Shown: one piece after another, positions 9,474 to 18,377 of the stretch | How the letters are laid out: each line of letters opens with the position of its first letter | How positions within the stretch are numbered: the stretch's first letter is position 1 | Position numbers and translations under genes: made by a program | The notes under the pieces: generated by a model | Seen by the model: only the letters and a program-made list of their open reading frames with translations | What the model was told of the DNA's origin: nothing | The model's database searches: none | DNA from: Thiobacillus denitrificans | Lineage (GTDB): Bacteria; Pseudomonadota; Gammaproteobacteria; Burkholderiales; Thiobacillaceae | Direction: 5' to 3' | NCBI GenBank assembly: GCA_002343685.1 | Contig: DDRS01000017.1 | Span: 94,693-158,692 of the forward strand | Length of the DNA: 64,000 nucleotides

Positions 9474-10157
9474 TCAGACCTTCGCCAACTCGGCGCGCAT
9501 CGCGGCGATGATGCTGTTGTAGCGCTGCGGGTCGCTATCCTTGGCGGCGCCGAACACGGCCGAGCCGGCAACGAACGTGTCCACGCCGGCACGCGCCACT
9601 TCGGCGATGTTGGCGGGACCGACGCCGCCGTCGATCTCGATGTTCACCTTGAGGCCGCGATCGTCGATCATCTTGCGCACGGCGCGTGCCTTGTCGAGCA
9701 CGTAGGGAATGAATTTCTGGCCGCCGAAGCCGGGGTTCACCGACATCAGGAGCACCATGTCGAGCTTGTCCAACGTGTATTCCAGTACGTCGAGCGGGGT
9801 GGCCGGGTTGAACACCAGGCCGGCCTTGCAGCCGTTTTCCTTGATCAGGCCGATGGTACGGTCGATGTGCTCGGACGCTTCCGGATGGAAGGTGATGTAG
9901 GTGGCGCCGGCCTTGGCGAAATCGGGAATGATGCGGTCGACCGGCTTCACCATCAGGTGGACGTCGATCGGGGCGGTGACGCCATGCTTGCGCAGGGCCT
10001 CGCACACCAGCGGACCGATGGTGAGATTGGGGACATAGTGGTTGTCCATCACGTCGAAATGGACGATGTCGGCGCCGGAGGCAAGTACGTTGTCGACCTC
10101 CTCGCCCAGCTTGGCAAAATTGGCGGACAGGATGGACGGGGCGATGCGGTACGTCAT
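9474..10157 (-). CDS. rpe: Ribulose-phosphate 3-epimerase
   Basis: Interconverts ribulose 5-phosphate and xylulose 5-phosphate (pentose phosphate pathway and Calvin cycle). 227 aa TIM barrel. Signatures: the N-terminal IAPSILSANFAKLGEE, HFDVMDNHYVPNLT with metal-binding His and Asp, VDVHLMV-type segment DVHLMVKPVD, LLMSVNPGFGGQKF and EIDGGV. The ATG is preceded by AGGAG at a spacing of 9. First gene of the rpe-gph-trpE set and divergent from apaG. Confidence 0.97.
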   Translation of the reverse strand: MTYRIAPSILSANFAKLGEEVDNVLASGADIVHFDVMDNHYVPNLTIGPLVCEALRKHGVTAPIDVHLMVKPVDRIIPDFAKAGATYITFHPEASEHIDRTIGLIKENGCKAGLVFNPATPLDVLEYTLDKLDMVLLMSVNPGFGGQKFIPYVLDKARAVRKMIDDRGLKVNIEIDGGVGPANIAEVARAGVDTFVAGSAVFGAAKDSDPQRYNSIIAAMRAELAKV

Positions 10158-10265
10158 GGGAAGGGCTCCTGGGATTTCTGCGGATTTTCGGGAAACCCGG
10201 CCATTTTACCAGCCCGTCACGTCATTGCGTTACACTCGGTGCATTCCATTCCGTCGAGCAACCCC

Positions 10266-10649
10266 GTGGCAGAAGGCAAGAAATACCAGATCAGCATCAA
10301 CGTCAACACAACCTATCTGGCCGACCAGAGCGACCCGTCGGCGGATCGCTATGTGTTTGCCTATACCATCACCATCGCCAACAGCGGGACGGTTGCGGCG
10401 CAACTGATCTCGCGCCACTGGATCATCACCGACGCGGAAAACGTCACCCAGGAAGTGAAGGGGCTCGGCGTGGTAGGCGAACAGCCGCTGCTGCGGCCAG
10501 GCGAGAGTTTCGAGTACACCAGCGGCACCGCGATGGCGACGCCGGTCGGCACGATGCGCGGCACCTATCAGATGGTGGCGGAAGACGGCAACAAGTTCGA
10601 AGCGGAAATCCCCCCGTTCACCCTGTCGATGCCACGGGTATTGCATTAG
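10266..10649 (+). CDS. apaG: ApaG domain protein
   Basis: A 127-aa beta-sandwich protein (DUF525), the normal length of ApaG. Typical motifs are YVFAYTITIANSG, AQLISRHWIITDA and QPLLRPGESFEYTSGTAMATPVGTMRGTY. The start is the GTG at 10266-10268, immediately before AEGKKYQISINV; the much longer in-frame reading upstream overlaps rpe antisense and is not coding. The molecular function of the family is unsettled; in enterobacteria it is linked to cobalt and magnesium homeostasis. Divergent from rpe. Confidence 0.93.
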   Translation: MAEGKKYQISINVNTTYLADQSDPSADRYVFAYTITIANSGTVAAQLISRHWIITDAENVTQEVKGLGVVGEQPLLRPGESFEYTSGTAMATPVGTMRGTYQMVAEDGNKFEAEIPPFTLSMPRVLH

Positions 10650-10650
10650 A

Positions 10651-10720
10651 GTGAGCGGTAAGCGGGGAGCAGCAAGCGGTCTACCCGCTACCCGCTCACC
10701 GCTCACCACTTACTATTCAC
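10651..10720. repeat. Second inverted heptamer array, after apaG
   Basis: The same 7-bp unit as at 9385: GTGAGCG, GTAAGCG, GGGAGCA, GCAAGCG on the left, then CCGCTAC, CGCTCAC, CGCTCAC, CACTTAC, TATTCAC on the right. It starts 2 bp after the apaG stop and runs into the stop codon of the small minus-strand ORF. It therefore separates two convergent genes and may serve as a bidirectional transcript end. Confidence 0.75.
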
Positions 10721-10809
10721 TTCTTCATCGTCCACCACACGATGAATGCCAGCAATCCCGCCGCAATGGCAGCTTCCAGTATCAACCAGCCCAGTCCTTG
10801 GGTTTCCAT
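10717..10809 (-). CDS. 30-aa single-span membrane peptide
   Basis: ATG at 10807-10809, TGA at 10717-10719, 30 residues beginning METQGLGWLILEA. Residues 8-26 form one hydrophobic helix, followed by WW, TM and a positive KK tail, which predicts an N-out/C-in inner-membrane peptide. A ribosome site AAGGGAG lies 11-12 bases upstream of the ATG. It is divergent from mltA. I do not recognise a named family. The start site, ribosome site and topology are coherent, but there is no homology evidence here. Confidence 0.6.
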   Translation of the reverse strand: METQGLGWLILEAAIAAGLLAFIVWWTMKK

Positions 10810-10872
10810 TAAGCGCGATGCTCCCTTGATATACTCGACAGGTGTTTTCGATGTGAGCCATCTTCACCCGTG

Positions 10873-12105
10873 ATGCCGTTACGCGCAAGCCCGTGGCTGT
10901 TCGTTTTGTTGCTGTCCGCCTGTGCGGTATCCCCTCCCACGGCGCCGCCGGTGCCCAGCCCCATTCCCCGTCCGGCACCGGAGCCGGCGCCGGTGCCGCC
11001 TGCAGCGCCCATCCCCACGCCGGCCGCAACCTACCCCACGCTCAAACCGGTGAGCTGGTCGTCGGTCGGTCTGGGAAAGGACGAGCAGATCGGCGAAGCC
11101 TGGGTCGCCTTCCTGCGCAGTTGCGCCACGCTCGTCAAACAAAGCGGCTGGCAGGCGGTATGCAGCGAAGCGATGTCCATGCCTCCGCCCGATGACAAGG
11201 CTGCGCGCGCCTTTTTCGAGCAGCGGTTCCAGCCTTACCAGGCCACGCAGGAAGACGGCAGCACCGACGGCATGATCACCGGCTACTACGAGCCTCTGCT
11301 GAAAGGCGATCGCGTGCGCACCGAACGTGCGCGCTATCCGCTCTATGCCGCGCCGGACGATCTCATCACGGTCGATCTGGCGAGCATTTATCCCGAACTG
11401 AAAAGCCTGCGCCTGCGCGGCCGCCTGGTCGGCAACAAGATCGTGCCCTACCTCACCCGCAAGGAAATCGAGCAATCTTCTGCCAACGGCAGCGGCGACG
11501 GCTTCAAGGGCAAGCCCATCGCCTGGGCCGAGGATCCGGTCGACCTGTTCTTCCTGCAGATCCAGGGATCGGGCCGCATCGAGCTTCCCGATGGTTCACA
11601 CATGCGGGTCGGCTATGCGGACCAGAACGGCTATCCCTATCTGTCGATCGGCAAACTGCTGGTCGAACGCGGCGAACTCAAGCTCGAACAGGCTTCGATG
11701 CAAGGCATCAAGGACTGGGGCGCGAAACATCCGGACAAGCTGCCCGAACTGCTTGCCAGCAACCCGAGCTTCGTCTTTTTCCGCGAACTGCCCGACGGCC
11801 TGCCCGGGCCGCTCGGTTCGCTCGGCGTTCCCCTGACCGGCGGGCGCTCGATCGCCGTCGACCCGAAGTTCATTCCGCTCGGCGCGCCAGTCTTCCTGGC
11901 CACCACCCGGCCCAATTCGACACAGCCGATGAACCGGCTGGTGATGGCGCAGGACAGCGGTGGCGCGATCAAAGGCGGCGTGCGTGCCGATTTCTTCTGG
12001 GGCTTCGGCGACGAAGCCGGCGAACTCGCCGGCCGCATGAAACAGCGCGGCCGCATGTGGGTGCTGTTGCCCAAGGATTACCCGCTCACCACCGTCCATC
12101 GCTGA
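10873..12105 (+). CDS. mltA: Membrane-bound lytic murein transglycosylase A
   Basis: An outer-membrane lipoprotein that cleaves peptidoglycan glycan strands to 1,6-anhydromuropeptides. 410 aa from the ATG at 10873; a GTG directly before it (10870) is an alternative. Signal peptide with lipobox LLSAC and lipidation Cys at residue 17, then a Pro/Ala-rich linker to about 50. The MltA domain contains MITGYYEPLLKGDR and IQGSGRI. The C-terminal 3D domain carries the catalytic Asp region VMAQDSGGAIKG. Divergent from the 30-aa peptide. Confidence 0.95.
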   Translation: MPLRASPWLFVLLLSACAVSPPTAPPVPSPIPRPAPEPAPVPPAAPIPTPAATYPTLKPVSWSSVGLGKDEQIGEAWVAFLRSCATLVKQSGWQAVCSEAMSMPPPDDKAARAFFEQRFQPYQATQEDGSTDGMITGYYEPLLKGDRVRTERARYPLYAAPDDLITVDLASIYPELKSLRLRGRLVGNKIVPYLTRKEIEQSSANGSGDGFKGKPIAWAEDPVDLFFLQIQGSGRIELPDGSHMRVGYADQNGYPYLSIGKLLVERGELKLEQASMQGIKDWGAKHPDKLPELLASNPSFVFFRELPDGLPGPLGSLGVPLTGGRSIAVDPKFIPLGAPVFLATTRPNSTQPMNRLVMAQDSGGAIKGGVRADFFWGFGDEAGELAGRMKQRGRMWVLLPKDYPLTTVHR

Positions 12106-12152
12106 ACGTAAGCAGCGGACGGTCTCGTTCAGCACGGAACTTGTCTGCCCTC

Positions 12153-12183
12153 TTGACTCTCCCATGATGGCAAGGTTTATGGT
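12153..12183 (+). promoter_or_regulatory. MerR/CueR-type promoter of copA
   Basis: A -35 TTGACT (12153-12158) and a -10 TATGGT (12178-12183) are separated by 19 bp, the overlong spacer typical of MerR-family promoters. The right half GGCAAGGT resembles the GGAAGGT half of CueR operators; the left half (CTCTCCC) is imperfect. The ATG of copA follows 30 bp later. Confidence 0.75.
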
Positions 12184-12213
12184 GCACTCAACCGTATCCA
12201 CAGGAGTTTGCAC

Positions 12214-14576
<2,363 letters not shown>

Positions 14577-14580
<4 letters not shown>

Positions 14581-14975
14581 ACATCGGCGAAACCGCCCGA
14601 GCCAGCGGCGTGTCGGCCAAGATGATCCGTCATTACGAACATATCGGTCTCATCCGCGAAAGCAGCCGCACGTTCTCGGGCTACCGGCAATACAACGAAC
14701 GCGATGTGCACCTGCTGCGTTTCATCCGCCGCGCCCGCGACCTCGGATTCTCGCTCGAACAGATCCGGCAGTTGCTGTCGCTGTGGGACGACCCCGGCCG
14801 CGCCAGCGCCGACGTCAAACATCTGGCCGAGGCCCATATCGCCGACCTCGACGCCCGCATTGCCGCACTGAGCGAGATGCGCGCCACCCTGGTCGCACTG
14901 GCGCAGGCCTGCCACGGCGATCACCGTCCCGACTGTCCCATCCTGCAAGGACTTGCCGCGCCGCCCGATTCCTGA
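14577..14975 (+). CDS. cueR: Copper-responsive MerR-family regulator
   Basis: 132 aa. An N-terminal winged helix (MNIGETARASGVSAKMIRHYEHIGLI) and dimerisation helix are followed by the metal loop ACHGDHRPDCPI. Cys112 and Cys120 form the CX7C pair diagnostic of the Cu(I)/Ag(I)-sensing CueR group. The start codon overlaps the copA stop (ATGA), so the gene is second in the copA transcript and is expected to activate that promoter. In enterobacteria cueR is separate from copA, so this layout implies autoactivation. Confidence 0.95.
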
Positions 14976-14996
14976 GGCGCGCGGCCTGTCGCCGCG

Positions 14997-15752
14997 CTAG
15001 CGAGGCTGGCCCGCCCAGTCGTACACCACTTCGATCACCACCAGCGCGCGTACCGGGCGGCCGTTCTTCTGTGCCGGCGCAAAACGCGCATCGCGAAACG
15101 CCTTGATCGCGGAGTCCTCGAATACGCCGGGCGGCGTCGCGCTCACGACCTCGATGTCGCTGATGCGTCCGTCGGCTTCCAGCTTCAATTGCAGACGCAG
15201 CGTGCCGGACATGCGCTGACGGTCGGCCTCGACCGGATAGTCCGGCCGGATGACACGCAGCGCATGCGGCTGCACATCGAGATCGCGCGCATTGTAATAG
15301 GTGAGATCGACCGAACTGGTAAGCGCGGCAGCCGGCACCGGGGCCGCCTCCGGCGAAAGGGCCGGTGCCGTCTTTGCCGCTGCAGGCACGGTCGGCGCCA
15401 TCGGCAACGGCGCGTCATGCGCCGGCGTGGTGGTGGGCGGCGGAACAACGGCCGGCGGAGGCGGCGCCACGGGCAGAGCCTTCGGCGCAGGACTCGGGGC
15501 CAGCTGCGCTGCGGGCGCGACCTCCGGCACCGGCACGACCGGCGATGGCGGCGGCGGCGGCACATTGGCCGCGGGCGCCGATGGCGCCACCAGGCGCACC
15601 TCGATCACCGGCGCCTCCACGCTGACGCCCGCAGGCGGCACCACCTGCACCAGTGCGATCACGGCAGCATGCAGCCCCAGCGAAATCCACAGAGCCGCGA
15701 GCGGCCGCCGCAGCCGCGGCGGGATCGACGGCTCGTCGAAGGACGCGCTCAC
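14997..15752 (-). CDS. tonB: TonB-type energy transducer
   Basis: 251 aa. A cytoplasmic N-terminus and a single membrane anchor (about residues 20-40, ALWISLGLHAAVIALVQVV) are followed by a long Pro/Ala-rich periplasmic spacer (about 60-160) and a C-terminal TonB domain (RPDYPVEADRQRMSGTLRLQL, GVFEDSAIKAFRDARFAPA, Y/W near the end). It transmits proton motive force to outer-membrane receptors. No exbB, exbD or receptor gene is adjacent, so the partner complex must be encoded elsewhere. It converges on cueR; a GC hairpin (14979-14997) lies between the stops. Confidence 0.88.
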   Translation of the reverse strand: MSASFDEPSIPPRLRRPLAALWISLGLHAAVIALVQVVPPAGVSVEAPVIEVRLVAPSAPAANVPPPPPSPVVPVPEVAPAAQLAPSPAPKALPVAPPPPAVVPPPTTTPAHDAPLPMAPTVPAAAKTAPALSPEAAPVPAAALTSSVDLTYYNARDLDVQPHALRVIRPDYPVEADRQRMSGTLRLQLKLEADGRISDIEVVSATPPGVFEDSAIKAFRDARFAPAQKNGRPVRALVVIEVVYDWAGQPR

Positions 15753-15781
15753 GGCGAACCGTCCCCTTCAAGGGACCGGCG

Positions 15782-15830
15782 CCCGGCCGCGGCCGGGTCT
15801 TCATGCCCCGGATGGCATTGCCATCCGGGG
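15782..15830. other. Two strong hairpins between tonB and the hydrolase gene
   Basis: A 16-bp perfect palindrome of CCCGGCC/GGCCGGG type (15782-15797) is followed by an 11-bp stem CCCCGGATGGC-ATT-GCCATCCGGGG (15806-15830). They lie in the divergent spacer. No T-run follows on either strand that would make a clean terminator. Function unknown. Confidence 0.6.
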
Positions 15831-15902
15831 TACGTTTTGACTGCACGTGAAATCGAAGGCGCGGGCCTAGAATGAGGGCCAGAAAAACGACAGGAGAAGA
15901 CC

Positions 15903-16697
15903 ATGAGAAGACTCGTCATCGCGGGCGCCATCTTAGCATCGGCGCTGGCGGCCCCGGCCCTCGCCCAGGCCGTCGATCTGAGCAAAACCACCATCCAGTC
16001 CGCCGACGGTACCGAGGTGCCTGTGGAAATCGCCACGCCTGCCGGCAAGGGCCCGTTCCCGCCCGTGCTGTTCATCCACGCCAAGCGAGGCTATGAAGGC
16101 GACGAGCGTGCCCACGTGCGCGAACTTGCCGAACAAGGCTTTCTCGTCGTCGCCCCCGACTGGCAGAGCGGCCGCTTCATCGAACGCTGGCCCTCGGCGC
16201 ACAATCCCGACACCGAAATGGACGTGGAAGCCGGGCTCGACTACCTGAAATCGTTGCCCAATGCCTGCAAGCAGCCGGTCGGCATCGTCGGCCTGTCGCG
16301 CGGCCCCTATTACGCGATCCGCCTGGCCGCCAGGCGCGGCCCCGATATCGCCGCCATCGTCAGCTACTACGGCCACATGCAGAATCCCAACGCGCCCGAG
16401 CCGGATCAGTTGTTCCGCGTGGCGCCGGAGATCATGCAGATCACCACCCCTGTCCTCTACCTGATCGGCGACGCCGACTACGAGCTACGTCGCATGAACG
16501 GCGGGCGGGCATTCTATGCGTTGTGGGAACGCGGCGTACCGGTGGAGTGGCAGGAATATCCGATGGCACGGCGCGCGTTCGACTTCCGCCCCGACCAGAC
16601 GCCCGAGGAGAAAATCGCCACGCGTCATGCCCGGGCGCGGGCACAAGCCTGGCTGGTGAAATGGATGAAGCTGACGCCGGCGATGCGATGCTCGTAA
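15903..16697 (+). CDS. Secreted dienelactone-hydrolase-like alpha/beta hydrolase
   Basis: 264 aa with a cleavable signal peptide ending ALAQA near residue 23, so probably periplasmic. The alpha/beta hydrolase fold shows PPVLFIHAKRGYEGDERAHVRELAEQGFLVVAPDW, then the nucleophile elbow GLSRG (Ser rather than the Cys of classical dienelactone hydrolase), and a late acid region LIGDADY. The substrate is unknown. AGGAG precedes the ATG. Divergent from tonB, followed by a DUF4124 gene. Confidence 0.82.
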   Translation: MRRLVIAGAILASALAAPALAQAVDLSKTTIQSADGTEVPVEIATPAGKGPFPPVLFIHAKRGYEGDERAHVRELAEQGFLVVAPDWQSGRFIERWPSAHNPDTEMDVEAGLDYLKSLPNACKQPVGIVGLSRGPYYAIRLAARRGPDIAAIVSYYGHMQNPNAPEPDQLFRVAPEIMQITTPVLYLIGDADYELRRMNGGRAFYALWERGVPVEWQEYPMARRAFDFRPDQTPEEKIATRHARARAQAWLVKWMKLTPAMRCS

Positions 16698-16790
16698 GCC
16701 GGAATCGGCGGGCCGGACATGCCGTCCCTGCTTTCTAGAATGGAAACGAGATGGCGATTCCCGGCAGGGGGGATCCCGACCGGAGCCACG

Positions 16791-17228
16791 ATGATTCCAC
16801 TCAAGTTTCTTTTCAAGTTTCTTTGTTTGCTGCTTGCCGGGTTTGCCTGGCAGGCGGCGCATGCCGCACCGCTGTATAAGTGGCGGGACAGCGCGGGGCG
16901 TGTCACGTATTCCTCCCTGCCGCCGCCGGCCGGCTTCAAGGCGGAGCAGTTGAAGGACGCGGCGCAACCCGACGCGGCGGCCATCGGCCAAGCCGAGGCG
17001 CGAGCGAAAAAGGCACAGGAACTGGCCCGCGAAATGGAGGCTGCCCGGCGCGCGCAGGAGGCCGAAGATGCCCGGCGCCGTGCCCTGCAGCCTCCGGCTC
17101 CCATTGTGATCGAGAAGCCGGTTTATGTGCCCCAGCCGATCTATTACCCGCCCGTCCGGCATCCGCCGCGACGGCACCCGCACGACCGACCGCCCCGCGA
17201 CAGGCCACCCCACGACCGGTCACGCTGA
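16791..17228 (+). CDS. DUF4124 domain protein with Pro/His-rich tail
   Basis: 145 aa. Signal peptide to about residue 25 (AAHAAPLY), then the short DUF4124 motif YKWRDSAGRVTYSSLPPP (about 27-45). A charged Ala/Arg/Glu helix (65-105) follows, and a low-complexity tail rich in Pro, Arg, His and Asp. Such proteins are envelope-located; their role is not established. The ATG at 16791 is preceded by GGAG. Confidence 0.75.
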   Translation: MIPLKFLFKFLCLLLAGFAWQAAHAAPLYKWRDSAGRVTYSSLPPPAGFKAEQLKDAAQPDAAAIGQAEARAKKAQELAREMEAARRAQEAEDARRRALQPPAPIVIEKPVYVPQPIYYPPVRHPPRRHPHDRPPRDRPPHDRSR

Positions 17229-17313
17229 CGCGTATGCGATGACCGGACATTCGGGCAGCGAACTGTCCAGCCACCTTGCATGCGCCCCGTTTTGATTCCC
17301 ATCGTCCGCTTCA

Positions 17314-17410
17314 TGCACCACAAGCGTACATCCCGGCCAGCTTGTCCAGACCCTCGATTATCAATAAGCATTTGATTATTAAACAATCTACAAGCTGGCA
17401 CGCCCCCTGC
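17314..17410 (+). promoter_or_regulatory. NtrC-like site and sigma-54 promoter of nasT
   Basis: The -24/-12 element TGGCAC-N5-CTGC is at 17396-17410, with GG and GC 10 bases apart and one mismatch to consensus. Upstream, TGCACC-N5-CGTACA (17314-17330) matches 10 of 12 positions of the NtrC form TGCACC-N5-GGTGCA. The gap from site to promoter is 65 bp. Predicted transcript start is near 17422. Confidence 0.7.
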
Positions 17411-17472
17411 TATACCCTGATTGAGTATCCAAACCGCAAGGCCAGGTTGCTCAGGCAGTCTCCTCCGACTTA

Positions 17473-17500
17473 GCGGCCTCTCAGGAGGCCGCGTTTTTTT
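17473..17500 (+). terminator. Intrinsic terminator inside the nasT leader
   Basis: An 8-bp stem GCGGCCTC-TCAG-GAGGCCGC is followed by G and seven T. It lies between the predicted transcript start and nasT, so it must be read through for nasT expression. Just upstream, CCG-ACTTAG-CGG (17465-17476) forms a small hexaloop hairpin that overlaps the stem. Its loop has A at position 1 but T, not G, at 4, so ANTAR control here is doubtful. Confidence 0.7.
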
Positions 17501-17527
17501 GGAGGCAACCCAGAACATGAAACAAGC

Positions 17528-18091
17528 ATGCGCGTACTGATTGTTGAAAACCAGCCGGAACGGCTGGCGATGCTGGTACCCGCACTGGAGGCGGCAGGCT
17601 GCGTGGTCACGGCCACGCTCAATTCCGCGCGCAGCCTGGATGTGCAGATCCAGGCGCTGCGCCCGGACGTTGTGATCATTGCGCAGGACTCGCCCGATCG
17701 CGACACCCTCGAAAACATCTGCGTGGTGAACCAGGACTGTCCGCGCCCGATCGTCATGTTCACCGGCGACGGCAGCCCCGACTCGATCCGCGCCGCCACG
17801 CAGGCCGGCGTGACGTCCTATGTGGTGGACGGGCTCGACCCGTCGCGCCTGCGCCCCATCCTCGACGTGGCGGTCTCGCGCTTCGAGGCATTCCAGGCGC
17901 TGCACGACCAATTGGAACAGACGCGCCTCGAACTCAGCGAGCGCAAGCTGATCGATCAGGCCAAGGCCCTGCTCATCAAGCAGACTGGCGCGGCAGAACC
18001 CGAGGTGTATCGCGAAATGCGTCGTGCCGCCATGGATCGCGGCCTGCGTCTGGTGGATATTGCGCGGCAGGTGCTGCAAAAATCAGGGTGA
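17528..18091 (+). CDS. nasT: ANTAR-domain antitermination regulator, NasT type
   Basis: 187 aa. An N-terminal receiver-like domain (1-120) and a C-terminal ANTAR RNA-binding domain (about 130-187; LSERKLIDQAKALLIKQTG, EVYREMRRAAMDRGLRLVDIA). In NasT systems the protein binds nitrate-responsive leaders and prevents termination when NasS releases it. Here the usual phospho-acceptor Asp after PDVVII is Ala52, so phosphorylation is unlikely. The ATG at 17528 has no strong ribosome site. GGAGG at 17501-17505 is 11 bases before another ATG (17517) that opens a 7-codon ORF overlapping the nasT start, so translation may be coupled. Three ANTAR-type leaders occur in the window. Confidence 0.88.
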   Translation: MRVLIVENQPERLAMLVPALEAAGCVVTATLNSARSLDVQIQALRPDVVIIAQDSPDRDTLENICVVNQDCPRPIVMFTGDGSPDSIRAATQAGVTSYVVDGLDPSRLRPILDVAVSRFEAFQALHDQLEQTRLELSERKLIDQAKALLIKQTGAAEPEVYREMRRAAMDRGLRLVDIARQVLQKSG

Positions 18092-18117
18092 AGCGATTGG
18101 TGCACAGCATGTCAGGA

Positions 18118-18212
18118 CGCACCGAATCCGTGCGTCGCACAAGGCGCATCCGCGATCGGTCGATCCGAATGACGCGCCGACACAGGACTTTCCCAGCAGG
18201 CACAGGCATTGC
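18118..18212 (+). promoter_or_regulatory. NtrC-like site and sigma-54 promoter of the nrtA-like gene
   Basis: AGGCAC-N5-TTGC at 18198-18212 deviates from consensus only at its first base. CGCACC-N5-CGTGCG (18118-18134) is an NtrC-like dyad; the gap is 63 bp. The predicted start near 18224 is only about 5 bases before the first leader hairpin. Confidence 0.75.
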
Positions 18213-18228
18213 TGTAGACGGAATGAAG

Positions 18229-18310
18229 AGCCGCAACGACGTGGCTTGGACACACGAACACAACTGGCTCTTGGGACAAAGGCGTCCGCCCTCTGAGGCT
18301 GCGCCTTTTT
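18229..18310 (+). promoter_or_regulatory. ANTAR-type antitermination leader of the nrtA-like gene
   Basis: Hairpin P1: AGCCGC-AACGAC-GTGGCT (18229-18246), 6-bp stem with one G-T pair. Hairpin P2: GGAC-AAAGGC-GTCC (18274-18287). Both hexaloops have A at 1 and G at 4, the ANTAR recognition rule. AAAGGCG (18278-18284), the P2 loop and stem, can instead pair with CGCCTTT (18302-18308), followed by TTTATTT, to form a terminator. The two folds exclude each other. Confidence 0.82.
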
Positions 18311-18377
18311 ATTTATTTGAGATCCGCAATAGAAACCAGCCCGAATTTAACTGCATGACCAGAGCAAGCGAGACTCC

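Noticed and set aside
9420..10265. Long in-frame extension upstream of apaG
   Set aside because: It is antisense to rpe and carries rpe-complementary low-complexity residues; ApaG similarity begins at the GTG at 10266 and gives the normal length.
10684..10714. Short repeated GCTCACC units as a possible CRISPR fragment
   Set aside because: The units are contiguous heptamers without unique spacers; no cas genes are present.
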